Numbered from the stretch's first letter, positions 25,283 through 32,394 are shown. The stretch: 40,957 nt of DNA from JAGOSP01 sp964428075 (GCA_964428075.1 CAYRWQ010000004.1:1-40957); one strand, 5' to 3'. Translations and numbers: made by a program. The notes: generated by a model not told the origin, from the sequence alone.

Positions 25283-25354
25283 ATGAAAAAATATGGCACA
25301 GCAATATGGATTGGGACGAGGACTCTCCTCTCTCATTCCGCCGAAAAAACCTGA
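25283..25354 (+). other. 23-codon ORF behind a strong Shine-Dalgarno, overlapping the parB start out of frame
   Basis: AGGAGG at 25271-25276 is 6 nt before an ATG at 25283 that opens a 23-codon frame (ATGAAAAAATATGGC...TGA) in a different frame from parB. The parB ATG at 25293 is 16 nt from the same Shine-Dalgarno, which is too far for efficient use. The short frame may couple to parB, be a leader peptide, or reflect a one-base assembly error that hides a parB start with three more codons. Confidence 0.45.
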
Positions 25355-26438
25355 CGAATCGGTTAGCATGTCCGCGGGTGTTTCTCGTACGACCATGGAT
25401 GGTTCGACCGTCTCTCCCGTGCCCACCCCGAGTTTGAGTGTAAAACCGCGGACAGAAGCATCCCCATTTGTTGTCACGCCAAGGAATCCAGCGGGCGAAA
25501 CTGAGGATGGAGTTATTGCGGATTCTCCCGTCGCGGTGCGTGCGGGTGTGAATCAGGACATTGTGTCAGATTCGAAAAAGGATGTTTCACCCTCCTTAGA
25601 TCCAAGTGGGAGGCCTGTGCTTGCTACCCCAACGAAGTCGGTAGACCCGATCATTGCTTTGGATCGGAACAGCATCGTGTATGCGCCACTTCATAAGATC
25701 ATTCCGAATCCAGAACAACCGAGGGCGCAGTTTGATCAGGAGAAGCTATCTGAACTTGCGCAGTCGATACGTGAACACGGTATTCTTCAACCTTTGGTAG
25801 TTACTCGGAAGGGAGATGGGTATGAACTTATCGCCGGTGAGCGTAGATTACAGGCCGCAAAGCTTGCCGGATTAGTTGAGGTACCGGTGATTATTCGGAG
25901 CGCTGACGAGCGGACCAAGTTAGAACTCGCCATCATCGAAAATACACAACGTCATAATTTGAATCCAATTGAAGAAGCTAAGGCATATTTGCGATTGATT
26001 GAGGAATACGGTTTACATCAGGAAGAGGTCGCTAAAAAAATGGGAAAGAGCCGGAGTCTTGTGGCGAATACGATGCGCTTATTACACTTACCAGTAGAAA
26101 TTCAGCGTGCACTCATTGAGGAAAAAATTTCTGAGGGGCACGCGAAGGCATTACTGGGTATTGAAAATCCCGAGAAGCAGCGAGCATTGTTTGAGATGAT
26201 TCTCAAATCAGGATTGACGGTTCGTGAGACGGAAATAGAAGCGCGATCCGTATCAGTACGTCCGCATGCACGGAGTCAGGTATCGATTTCACCCGAATTT
26301 TCTGAACGATTAGAGCGGCTTCGAGAGAAACTCGGTACTCAGGTCAAATTGTCACCTACTGGTCAGGGGGGTAAAATTGTGATCGAATATTATTCGGACG
26401 AAGAGTTGCAAGGTTTGTTTCGATGCTTCGGATTGTGA
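25293..26438 (+). CDS. parB: chromosome-partitioning protein ParB/Spo0J
   Basis: ParB (381 residues) binds parS, loads as a CTP-dependent clamp and stimulates ParA. The first 20 residues carry GLGRGLSSLIP, the motif that activates ParA. A low-complexity Ser/Pro/Val-rich stretch of about 110 residues follows, longer than the usual linker. The CTPase domain starts near residue 135 (IIPNPEQPR) with GERRLQAAK and ENTQRHNLNPIEEA, then the HTH domain (EEVAKKMGKSRSLVANTMRLL) and a dimerisation end (VIEYYSDEELQGL). The start ATG is 16 nt behind a strong Shine-Dalgarno, with an out-of-frame ATG in between. No consensus parS was found in the window. Confidence 0.94.
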   Translation: MAQQYGLGRGLSSLIPPKKPDESVSMSAGVSRTTMDGSTVSPVPTPSLSVKPRTEASPFVVTPRNPAGETEDGVIADSPVAVRAGVNQDIVSDSKKDVSPSLDPSGRPVLATPTKSVDPIIALDRNSIVYAPLHKIIPNPEQPRAQFDQEKLSELAQSIREHGILQPLVVTRKGDGYELIAGERRLQAAKLAGLVEVPVIIRSADERTKLELAIIENTQRHNLNPIEEAKAYLRLIEEYGLHQEEVAKKMGKSRSLVANTMRLLHLPVEIQRALIEEKISEGHAKALLGIENPEKQRALFEMILKSGLTVRETEIEARSVSVRPHARSQVSISPEFSERLERLREKLGTQVKLSPTGQGGKIVIEYYSDEELQGLFRCFGL

Positions 26439-26587
26439 TCCTTTGGTTTCACGCACACTGGCTGAGTACGTGGTGGTGATAGAAATTTTCATTCTGGCAC
26501 ATCATTTGATTTTTTGTTTTGTCTCAGATGAATCCGGATGAGAGTGGCTGAAAACAGGCGTGGAATAGGGAACAGGGGTGCCACGTA

Positions 26588-26616
26588 TTGACGGGAGGAG
26601 AAAAATTCCGTACATT
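26588..26616 (+). promoter_or_regulatory. promoter of rpmG
   Basis: TTGACG (26588-26593), a 17-nt spacer and TACATT (26611-26616). The region from parB to here (26439-26587) shows no gene. Confidence 0.55.
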
Positions 26617-26652
26617 ACATACATCGTATTTATAAGGAATGGCAGGAAGACT

Positions 26653-26814
26653 ATGGGAAGCATTAAAGACAACATGGCGAAGCTGAAGTGTTCGGTGTGT
26701 GGGAATATTACGTATTACACCCAGCGTAACAAGAAAAAGGTGAAAGAGAAGCTCGAAATGAACAAACACTGCAAGTTTTGCCGTAAGCATACCGCACACG
26801 CTGAGAAGAAGTAG
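26653..26814 (+). CDS. rpmG: 50S ribosomal protein L33 (bL33)
   Basis: This 53-residue basic protein matches bL33 near the ribosomal E site. Four cysteines form a zinc ribbon (C13, C16, C40, C43), so it is the C+ form. The closing CKFCRKHTAHAEKK is diagnostic. The ATG at 26653 is preferred to the ATG at 26674 and to upstream codons because AGGAAGA precedes it; the family usually begins only a few residues before the first Cys pair, so the second ATG (MAKLKC) is possible. It stands alone between parB and two tRNA genes, with its own promoter and terminator. Confidence 0.9.
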   Translation: MGSIKDNMAKLKCSVCGNITYYTQRNKKKVKEKLEMNKHCKFCRKHTAHAEKK

Positions 26815-26861
26815 CTCACGGTTGGTTATTTGATGCTTTGGGATAAGCAGTATTGATACCG

Positions 26862-26889
26862 AAATCCCGATGCATTATCGGGATTTTTT
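26862..26889 (+). terminator. terminator of rpmG
   Basis: AAATCCCGAT (26862-26871) pairs perfectly with ATCGGGATTT (26877-26886) around GCATT, ending in T6. Between here and the tRNA at 27032 I see no gene. Confidence 0.85.
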
Positions 26890-27031
26890 CTGAGCTAAAT
26901 CTCCACCGGTTCTGTGGCACATCCTGTGTATTATACGGCTTACCCGATGAGTGAGCTGACCAAGGAACTCAGAGGAACTTGTTTTGGCATGATGTCGCTT
27001 GGTTTCAATGATGCGAAGAAAAATAAAATCG

Positions 27032-27102
27032 GGGGGTGTCGTATAGTGGTAGTACAAGGGTCTCCAAAACCCTTTGCGTAGGTCCGATTCCTACCACCCC
27101 TG
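27032..27102 (+). tRNA. tRNA-Trp (anticodon CCA)
   Basis: The cloverleaf is complete: acceptor GGGGGTG/CACCCCT with a G-T first pair, a D-arm with AGTGGTAGTAC, anticodon stem AGGGT/ACCCT with loop CTCCAAA (anticodon CCA), and T-arm GTAGG-TCCGATT-CCTAC. The discriminator is G, as expected for bacterial tRNA-Trp. CCA is not encoded. The T-loop begins TCC where TTC is usual. Confidence 0.92.
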
Positions 27103-27119
27103 CAGGTTACGTGTTACAT

Positions 27120-27191
27120 GGCCCTATCGTCTAACGGTTAGGACATCTCCCTCTCACGGAGAAAATAGGGGTTCGATTCCCCTTAGGGCTA
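27120..27191 (+). tRNA. tRNA-Glu (anticodon CTC)
   Basis: Acceptor GGCCCTA/TAGGGCT, a D-arm with TCTAACGGTTAGGAC, anticodon stem TCTCC/GGAGA with loop CTCTCAC (anticodon CTC) and T-arm AGGGG-TTCGATT-CCCCT. The discriminator is A and CCA is not encoded. It lies 17 nt after tRNA-Trp and is probably cotranscribed. Confidence 0.92.
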
Positions 27192-27331
27192 CGATTTAGG
27201 AACGACTTTTGGATGCATATCTGGTCTGCTGTCTCTTTATTATCCGAACATCAAAGAGGAAGCGGAGCTGAGAAATATTTTGTTTCTCTTTGAAGAGAAA
27301 GAGTGTATACTAGGAAGAGAGTAATCTGTTC

Positions 27332-27757
27332 ATGGTATTTTTTGTGGAATCGGGAATGTTTCATGAAACATCGGCATCGGCCGGAATGCTAAGGGTGGGG
27401 TCATTTGAATATTCGGCGGATGAACTCGAAGAGATTGGGAATGAGCTCCAGATTTGCATCGTCCTTTCTGAGGGAAGCGACATGATGTCTTGGATCAGTA
27501 AGGATTCGGCGAATTTTCGTCTTTGGTTGAATTCGGAGGGTGGACAGTCCGCGTTGCGGGCATATCTCTCAGAATACCCTCTTGCGAAGATCCTACAGAG
27601 AGGGAAGTATATTATCGAACAGTATGAGCATCCGGAAAACTTGAAGTCGTTGATCGCCGACGATGTTGCGCTGAGCGTATTCGTTGCCGATTTTCGGGAG
27701 GCGTATCCACGTGCGGTTGAGGACATTAGGGTTCCCGATGGGCAGACTCTTCATTGA
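27332..27757 (+). CDS. hypothetical protein, 141 residues
   Basis: I do not recognise this protein. It is acidic (many Glu and Asp), with no signal peptide, membrane segment or metal-binding motif. Predicted helices alternate with short strands (ELQICIVLSEG, ADDVALSVFVADFREAYP). A perfect -10 TATACT (27306-27311) lies 20 nt before the ATG, and a terminator at 27793-27819 follows the stop, so it looks like a true single-gene unit. The ATG at 27356 sits in a perfect 16-bp palindrome and would remove eight residues; the first ATG is kept since the codons between them are open and AGGAAGAGAG is upstream. Confidence 0.55.
   Translation: MVFFVESGMFHETSASAGMLRVGSFEYSADELEEIGNELQICIVLSEGSDMMSWISKDSANFRLWLNSEGGQSALRAYLSEYPLAKILQRGKYIIEQYEHPENLKSLIADDVALSVFVADFREAYPRAVEDIRVPDGQTLH
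27356..27371. repeat. perfect 16-bp palindrome, parS-like half sites
   Basis: ATGTTTCA is followed at once by its reverse complement TGAAACAT. The halves match those of the bacterial parS consensus (TGTTTCACGTGAAACA) but the central CG is missing, which shortens the site by two bases. Confidence 0.4.
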
Positions 27758-27761
27758 TCGT

Positions 27762-27790
27762 TTGACAGGTCAGAATGCGTACCGTACTCT
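27762..27790 (+). promoter_or_regulatory. promoter of the phosphoribosyltransferase gene
   Basis: A perfect TTGACA (27762-27767), 17 nt and TACTCT (27785-27790). The start point near 27797 falls inside the terminator hairpin of the upstream gene. Confidence 0.55.
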
Positions 27791-27792
27791 TG

Positions 27793-27819
27793 AAAACCAG
27801 CCTGCTGCCGGTTTTTTTT
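27793..27819 (+). terminator. terminator hairpin between the unknown gene and the phosphoribosyltransferase gene
   Basis: AAAACC-A-GC pairs with GC-C-GGTTTT around CTGCT, with one A/C mismatch, and runs into T8. It ends the gene at 27332, or could act as an attenuator before the pyrimidine-type gene if transcription starts upstream of it. Confidence 0.65.
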
Positions 27820-27843
27820 GCAGATTAACAATCGAGGAGAGAG

Positions 27844-28368
27844 ATGATGGATTCAAGAATCTTATTACCGGTATCCGAAACGTATGCCAGAGATGGGTCC
27901 CATCTGTTGGTACCTGACGGAAATCCATTTCAGATACTCCAGAATTGTCGGGGATACTATCGCTGTCCGACGGATGGGAACGGGATGCCGGTCGAACTGA
28001 TTGTTGGCTATACGAAGGAATATGCACCCGGGAAGAACTGGGTCGGTCTGGAGTACTACGATTTCGCCATGGCTGATATGTGGCCGGCAGTGCTCGAATA
28101 TTTCGCGTTCCGGATGGTGGAGCGGCTGCGGGACGTTAATCTGGTTCTGAATATCATCATCGGGGCACCGTGGGCCGGGGTAAAGTTTTCCCAGGAAGTA
28201 GCGCGGCAGATCGGTTGCCGGCATATCTTCGCCGAGAAGACGGGCGATGGGCGGCTTATCCTGGGTCGATACGAGGGGATCATCGAAGCTGGAGCCTCGG
28301 TAATCATCGGGGAAGAGCTGGTGAATAATGCGAGCACGACTGGTACGCTGATACGGCTTGTCGAATAG
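27844..28368 (+). CDS. orotate-phosphoribosyltransferase-like protein, cut by an in-frame TAG
   Basis: This 174-residue frame has a phosphoribosyltransferase PRPP loop at residues 157-168 (EELVNNASTTGT), preceded by two hydrophobic strands (LVLNIIIGAPWAGVKF and ASVIIG). This form, with EE and NNxSTTG, fits orotate phosphoribosyltransferase-type enzymes, which attach phosphoribose to a pyrimidine base, better than hypoxanthine enzymes; the substrate is inferred. The frame stops at TAG (28366-28368), but the same frame continues for 80 clean codons that look like the missing C-terminus. GAGGAG lies just before the ATG, a strong Shine-Dalgarno. It may be a recent nonsense mutant, a read-through product or a sequencing error. 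Confidence 0.65.
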   Translation: MMDSRILLPVSETYARDGSHLLVPDGNPFQILQNCRGYYRCPTDGNGMPVELIVGYTKEYAPGKNWVGLEYYDFAMADMWPAVLEYFAFRMVERLRDVNLVLNIIIGAPWAGVKFSQEVARQIGCRHIFAEKTGDGRLILGRYEGIIEAGASVIIGEELVNNASTTGTLIRLVE

Positions 28369-28611
28369 GCTCAAGGATGTATCACCGGTATCATCTGCGC
28401 CATCAATCGCGCTTCCCCGTTTCGAGTAGGATTCACGGGATCAGATGGTGGGGAAATTCCCGTCTTGGGGGTTATCGAACGCGAGACGCCTCAATATCGG
28501 CAGGAAGATCTGCTGGTGGCGCAGGCGATTGCTGAGGGGCGCGTCGTCTGGAAACCGAAATACCATTGGAGCCGCCTCCAAGTTGTCATGGAGGCATATT
28601 GCTCTCAGTGA
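28369..28611 (+). pseudogene. in-frame continuation of the phosphoribosyltransferase after TAG
   Basis: In the same frame as the gene before it, 80 codons run from GCT at 28369 to a TGA at 28609-28611. They encode a coherent sequence with alternating strands and helices (GCITGIICAINRAS, GEIPVLGVIERETPQY, EDLLVAQAIAEGRVVWKPK, WSRLQVVMEAY), as expected for the strand and helices that follow the PRPP loop in this family. No start codon with a Shine-Dalgarno stands near its beginning, so it is not a separate gene. A strong terminator follows directly, which fits a 255-residue original gene. Confidence 0.65.
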
Positions 28612-28630
28612 AGAGGGTTTGAACTTTTGA

Positions 28631-28679
28631 GGGATCTGATGTGCCGAAGAACGCATAGTATCAGATCCCTTCTTTTTTA
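28631..28679 (+). terminator. terminator of the phosphoribosyltransferase gene
   Basis: GGGATCTGAT (28631-28640) pairs perfectly with ATCAGATCCC (28660-28669) around 19 nt, followed by TTCTTTTTTAT. Confidence 0.8.
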
Positions 28680-28680
28680 T

Positions 28681-28712
28681 AAAAAAAGCGCCCGACCTCG
28701 TGAGATCGGGTG
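28681..28712 (-). terminator. terminator of the minus-strand gene at 28752-29030
   Basis: CCCGA-CTC (28691-28699) pairs with GAG-TCGGG (28702-28710). The A7 at 28681-28687 is the T run of the minus strand. Confidence 0.7.
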
Positions 28713-28751
28713 TACGAAGAGTTGACTACATGTGCTGCGATGCTGATCCAG

Positions 28752-29030
28752 TCAGTCGCTGGTGAATTTCGCATCTTTTTTGCAGAGTAAGACGAGAGCA
28801 ACTCCCGCCAGACTTGGAATACAGAAAGACAAGACGCATTGTACCAGAAACCACGGTGTTCGAGGTACGATGTCGTTGTATACAGCGCAGAGCACAATGA
28901 TGATGGCCACAATGATCCAGACGGGCATTGGATCCTTTTGCGGGACGGTAAATGGGTTGAGTTTGGCTGAATATCCATACACGAACCCAACAAGAGCGAT
29001 GGCGATAAGAATAAGAGCGGTATTTTCCAC
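28752..29030 (-). CDS. small three-segment membrane protein, unknown function
   Basis: This 92-residue protein has three hydrophobic segments (about residues 4-20, 37-52 and 62-84) joined by short polar loops (SAKLNPFTVPQKDPMP) and ends with a charged tail (KKDAKFTSD). The family is not recognised. The start is a GTG at 29030-29028; AGGAGG is 6 nt before it and fixes the start. It is solitary, on the strand opposite to its neighbours, with a terminator directly behind it and a possible promoter at 29099-29127. A role in the membrane is all that can be inferred. Confidence 0.65.
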   Translation of the reverse strand: MENTALILIAIALVGFVYGYSAKLNPFTVPQKDPMPVWIIVAIIIVLCAVYNDIVPRTPWFLVQCVLSFCIPSLAGVALVLLCKKDAKFTSD

Positions 29031-29098
29031 GATGGCCTCCTGTTACGCGGATGTCCGGAAAAATCCCTCCGGAATTGGGATGTTAAACTACTTCCGTC

Positions 29099-29127
29099 TT
29101 TGTATCGTGTATAATAAGAAAATGCAA
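29099..29127 (-). promoter_or_regulatory. divergent promoter pair before the membrane protein and exonuclease genes
   Basis: On the minus strand TTGCAT (29127-29122), 17 nt and TACAAA (29104-29099) face the gene at 29030. On the plus strand a perfect -10 TATAAT lies at 29110-29115, directed at the exonuclease gene, so the two overlap. Confidence 0.45.
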
Positions 29128-29199
29128 GAGCGTAGGCGGGACAAGCGTCATGTTGCCTGTCTTGATACAACATCGTTCTTCCTATTGATTCGAAACGCT

Positions 29200-29922
29200 A
29201 TGCCTGTACTTATTTTTGATATCGAAACCGTCGGTGAAGAGTTTTCGGAAATGGATGAAACGACTCAGGAAAACCTGACTCGTTGGATAAAGCGCGGAGC
29301 GTATTCTGAGGCGGAATACGAAGCGCAACTCCAGGATCTGGAGGAGGGGCTTGGGTTTTCGCCTTTGACTGGTCAGGTCGTGGCACTCGGTGTTTTGGAC
29401 GCGGAACGTGAGAAGGTAGCAGTGTATTATCAGCCGGGTGGAGCAGAGAAAGTGATCCTTGAAGAGGATAACTGTAAATATGAAGCTTTGTCTGAGAAGG
29501 ACATGTTGGAGAAATTTTGGGAAATCGCGCGAAGATACGATACTTTCGTGACATTCAATGGACGCGCGTTCGATGTTCCTTTTTTGTGGACGCGCTCAGC
29601 GGTGCATGGTATCAGGCCAACCAAGAATCTCATGGCCAATCGGTATCTCGGTTCTCAGCCTTGGAACGCGAAGCATATTGATCTCTTTGATCAACTTTCC
29701 TTTTATGGATCAGTACGTCGCAAGGGGAGTCTTCATCTTTGGACGCGTGCTTTCGGTATTGAGAGTCCGAAGAGTCAGGGGGTGACCGGTGATGATGTAC
29801 GCAGATTGTTCAATGAGGGGAAGTGTCAGGAAATTGCCCGGTATAATGCTCGTGATCTTTGGGCCACTCTTGCGTTGTATCACCGCTACCGAAATTTCTT
29901 CACATTTCCAGAGGAGCGATAA
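29200..29922 (+). CDS. DEDDy 3'-5' exonuclease (PolB-exonuclease-like, RNase H fold)
   Basis: This 240-residue protein is a stand-alone exonuclease of the type related to the proofreading domain of family B polymerases. Exo I is VLIFDIETVG at the very N-terminus, Exo II is FVTFNGRAFDVPFL (Asp in FD), and Exo III is ARYNARDLWAT with the Tyr four residues before the Asp, so DEDDy type. The ATG at 29200 is chosen because Exo I starts four residues later, as in the family. An ATG at 29122, only 6 nt after a perfect TATAAT, would give a longer basic N-terminus and a leaderless message. The nucleic acid substrate is unknown. A polyprenyl synthase gene with its own promoter follows. Confidence 0.82.
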   Translation: MPVLIFDIETVGEEFSEMDETTQENLTRWIKRGAYSEAEYEAQLQDLEEGLGFSPLTGQVVALGVLDAEREKVAVYYQPGGAEKVILEEDNCKYEALSEKDMLEKFWEIARRYDTFVTFNGRAFDVPFLWTRSAVHGIRPTKNLMANRYLGSQPWNAKHIDLFDQLSFYGSVRRKGSLHLWTRAFGIESPKSQGVTGDDVRRLFNEGKCQEIARYNARDLWATLALYHRYRNFFTFPEER

Positions 29923-29954
29923 ATACGATGCTGGTAGATTTGGCGATGATTTGG

Positions 29955-29982
29955 TTGCATTTCTGATCCTTTTTGTTACAAT
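29955..29982 (+). promoter_or_regulatory. promoter of the polyprenyl synthase gene
   Basis: TTGCAT (29955-29960), 16 nt and TACAAT (29977-29982), followed by a GAGGGAGA Shine-Dalgarno before the ATG at 30009. Confidence 0.55.
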
Positions 29983-30008
29983 ACGGACATTCAACTGAGG
30001 GAGAATGT

Positions 30009-31085
30009 ATGGATATGCATGTGTTACTTAAGGAGTTCAAGGCGCGCTTTGATCCAAAAATCAGCGCGTATTTTGATGCGATCCAGAAGAAAATAGGACA
30101 AGAGGATGAACTGGTCGGGGAGGCAATGTCTCATGTGCGCTCATTGACCCTGGCGGGAGGGAAACGCTTACGTCCAGCATGTATGTTTTATGGGTACACG
30201 GCTCTTGGTGGTACTGATGAAGAGGCAATACTCGAAACAGCGGTTTCGATCGAACTTTTACACACGTTTCTTCTGATTCACGATGACATCATTGATCGTG
30301 ATAATTTGCGACACGGTGAGCCGACGCTCCACCGTCGCTATGCTGATTTTGGACGACAATATTTTCCTGGTCGCGATGTTGAGCATTTCGGGAGTTCTAT
30401 TGCGCTTATCGTGGGCGATCTGCTTTTTGCGCTGAGCAATGATATCATCTTTCAATCACCATTTCCGCGGGAGCGGGTTTTTCATGCGCTTTCTCAGCTT
30501 CAGTCAGTAGTGTCGTATACGGTGATGGGACAAGCACGGGATATTTACATGGAGTATAGACGTGAAGGGACGGAAGCGGAGATTTTGCAAATGTATACGA
30601 ATAAGACGGCACGTTACACTATGGAGCGGCCGATTCAAATAGGGATGTTACTAGCTCAGGATGCTTCCGTCTTGTTGGATCAGTTCAGTAAATATGCATT
30701 GCCGTTGGGGGTCGCTTTTCAGATTCAAGACGATGTACTTGGGGTGTTTGGATCAGAGAAAAAAATGGGGAAACCGGTCGGGTCGGATATCATGGAAGGC
30801 AAGTTCACGCTTTTGGTGATCTATGCGCTTGAACAGGGAACGAGTGCAGAGCGATCCGAACTCAAGCATATTCTGTCGCGTGGCAAGGAATTGACTCTGG
30901 ATGATGTGGAGCGTTTTCGGGCGCTCGTCGTCTCTACTGGCGCTCTGAAGCGTTCACAGGACCTTGCAAGACAGTATGTAGGTGAGGGAAAATTAGTGTT
31001 GCGTGAGCTTCGGTCACAGATATCGCCTCAATCGTTTGACTTTTTTGATTCTGTCGCTGATTATATGGCGGAGCGGGAATGTTAA
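30009..31085 (+). CDS. trans-isoprenyl diphosphate synthase
   Basis: This 358-residue enzyme condenses isopentenyl diphosphate with allylic diphosphates. The first Asp-rich motif is DDIID (residues 92-96), after HTFLLIH; a Phe five residues before it usually limits chains to about C15-C20. The second motif reads QDDVLGVFG, with Gly in place of the final Asp, common in geranylgeranyl-type enzymes. GGKRLRP (50-56) and GKPVGSDIMEGKFTLL are also conserved. The start ATG is preceded by GGGAGA. uppS follows within 30 nt, so this enzyme probably supplies the primer for the C55 lipid carrier. The exact product length cannot be read from the sequence. Confidence 0.9.
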   Translation: MDMHVLLKEFKARFDPKISAYFDAIQKKIGQEDELVGEAMSHVRSLTLAGGKRLRPACMFYGYTALGGTDEEAILETAVSIELLHTFLLIHDDIIDRDNLRHGEPTLHRRYADFGRQYFPGRDVEHFGSSIALIVGDLLFALSNDIIFQSPFPRERVFHALSQLQSVVSYTVMGQARDIYMEYRREGTEAEILQMYTNKTARYTMERPIQIGMLLAQDASVLLDQFSKYALPLGVAFQIQDDVLGVFGSEKKMGKPVGSDIMEGKFTLLVIYALEQGTSAERSELKHILSRGKELTLDDVERFRALVVSTGALKRSQDLARQYVGEGKLVLRELRSQISPQSFDFFDSVADYMAEREC

Positions 31086-31115
31086 AGTAGAATATTTGTT
31101 GTGAGACATCACGCT

Positions 31116-31826
31116 ATGCAGACCAATCATCTTGTGCCGAATCATGTCGTTATCATCCCGGACGGGAATCGTCGCTGGGCGCGCGAGCGTGGACAGGATC
31201 CCTGGAAGGGACATGAGGCGGGTGCCGAGAATACCGAGCGTCTCATACGCGAGGCACATCGTTTGGGTATTCGGGAAATTTCTTTTTGGGGATCTTCCAT
31301 AGAAAATCTTCGGAAACGTCCGATAGCAGAAAGTAGAGCATTGTTGCGTACCTATGCTACTTATTTTACGAAACTCGCTGAGAGTGAAGAGATTCGTGCG
31401 AATCAAGCACGCATTCGTTTTATCGGCCATTGGGAAGAACAGTTTCCAGAATCTCTGAAACAGGTGATGCACCGTTGCATAGAAATGACCCAACAGTACG
31501 ATCAGTGTTTTCTGAACTTCTTTCTGGCGTATAGCGGGGACGATGAGATGCGGCGGGCGTTTGAGAAAATCAGCACCATGCTTACTCCTGGTGAGCGAGT
31601 GACGGATGAACTCATCAAGCAGAATCTTATGACACGCGACTTACCGCCAGTGGACTATCTTATCAGGACTGGTGGGGAACCACACCTGTCTGCTGGGTTT
31701 ATGATGTGGGATATTGCGAACGCGCAATTGTTTTTTTCAGAGCAATTGTATCCTGATTTTGGGCCGGAAGCATTTGCGGAGGCGATAGCGGAGTATGGTG
31801 AACGGGGACGCCGATTTGGATCATAA
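31116..31826 (+). CDS. uppS: undecaprenyl diphosphate synthase (cis-prenyltransferase)
   Basis: UppS builds the C55 carrier lipid for peptidoglycan. The catalytic Asp is D16 in IIPDGNRRWAR, and the family blocks WKGHEAGAENTERLI, EISFWGSSIENLRKRP (where STENW is usual, so the conserved Trp is a Leu), RIRFIGHWE and DYLIRTGGEPHLSAGFMMW are all seen. The closing signature normally reads RTSGExRLSNFLLWQ; here it reads RTGGEPHLSAGFMMWD, a mild divergence. Two starts are possible: ATG at 31116, taken here, or GTG at 31101, which lies 7 nt after a -10-like TAGAAT (31088-31093) and would be leaderless. It follows the trans-prenyl synthase directly; infA starts a new transcription unit downstream. Confidence 0.9.
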   Translation: MQTNHLVPNHVVIIPDGNRRWARERGQDPWKGHEAGAENTERLIREAHRLGIREISFWGSSIENLRKRPIAESRALLRTYATYFTKLAESEEIRANQARIRFIGHWEEQFPESLKQVMHRCIEMTQQYDQCFLNFFLAYSGDDEMRRAFEKISTMLTPGERVTDELIKQNLMTRDLPPVDYLIRTGGEPHLSAGFMMWDIANAQLFFSEQLYPDFGPEAFAEAIAEYGERGRRFGS

Positions 31827-31836
31827 GCACCCCCTG

Positions 31837-31864
31837 TTGACAAAACTTTGGCTTTTGCTACAAT
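31837..31864 (+). promoter_or_regulatory. promoter of the infA-rpsI operon
   Basis: A perfect TTGACA (31837-31842), 16 nt and TACAAT (31859-31864). The transcript begins near 31871, giving a leader of about 150 nt before infA that holds no gene; ribosomal protein autoregulation could act here but no known site was recognised. Confidence 0.7.
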
Positions 31865-32023
31865 AGTCAGTACATTTTGAAAAACTGTAGAGATTTAGTG
31901 TGAAAGGTGTTGTACGCTGTAATACAGGAATGAGGATTGATCGACTTTAGAAGAGACTCACCTTATTTTTTGTTTTGTTTGAAAGGTCATCCTCGGAAAC
32001 GTGTCACAAAAAGAGAATACAGT

Positions 32024-32248
32024 ATGGGCAATGGAAAAGATGTGATTCGTATGGATGGGGAAGTGATTGAGGCGCTTCCGGGAACGACTTTTCGTGTACG
32101 ACTCGACAACGGTCATGAGATTCTCGGTCATATTTCCGGCAAGATACGCGTACACTATATCCGTCTTTTACCAGGAGATCGAGTGACTGTCGAATTGAGC
32201 CCGTACGATCTTTCAAAGGGGAGGATTGTCCAGCGATTGAAGTTTTAA
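32024..32248 (+). CDS. infA: translation initiation factor IF-1
   Basis: IF-1 (74 residues) occupies the ribosomal A site during initiation. The S1-type OB fold is fully conserved: GEVIEALPGTTFRVRLDNGH, HISGKIRVHYIRLLPGD and VTVELSPYDLSKGRI. The ATG at 32024 (MGNGKDVIRMDG) matches the family start; a frame extended to 31937 is open but falls in the leader. It is the first gene of the operon, followed after 23 nt by rpmJ, an order common in bacteria. Confidence 0.96.
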   Translation: MGNGKDVIRMDGEVIEALPGTTFRVRLDNGHEILGHISGKIRVHYIRLLPGDRVTVELSPYDLSKGRIVQRLKF

Positions 32249-32271
32249 GATATCAGAAATTTTTTACCGGC

Positions 32272-32385
32272 ATGAAGGTCAGACCATCCGTCAAGAAAAT
32301 CTGTGTGCGATGCAAGGTCATCAAGAGGAAACGTGTGATACGTGTGATTTGTAGTACACCAAAGCATAAGCAGCGACAAGGATAA
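32272..32385 (+). CDS. rpmJ: 50S ribosomal protein L36 (bL36)
   Basis: This 37-residue basic protein is too short for most gene callers but is clear: it starts MKVRPSVKKIC and carries the zinc ligands C11, C14, C27 and H32 of the C+ form. It ends KHKQRQG before TAA. It lies between infA and rpsM, its usual place. No good Shine-Dalgarno precedes it; a CCGG sits where one would be expected. Confidence 0.93.
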   Translation: MKVRPSVKKICVRCKVIKRKRVIRVICSTPKHKQRQG

Positions 32386-32394
32386 AAAGAAGCT

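Noticed and set aside
26446..26462. GGTTTCACG just after the parB stop, resembling a parS half-site
   Set aside because: The second half (CACACTGG) does not match, so there is no palindrome.
28366..28368. Reassignment of UAG to an amino acid
   Set aside because: Several well-conserved genes in the window end naturally at TAG (recA, leuS, rpsK), so the codon is a normal stop here.
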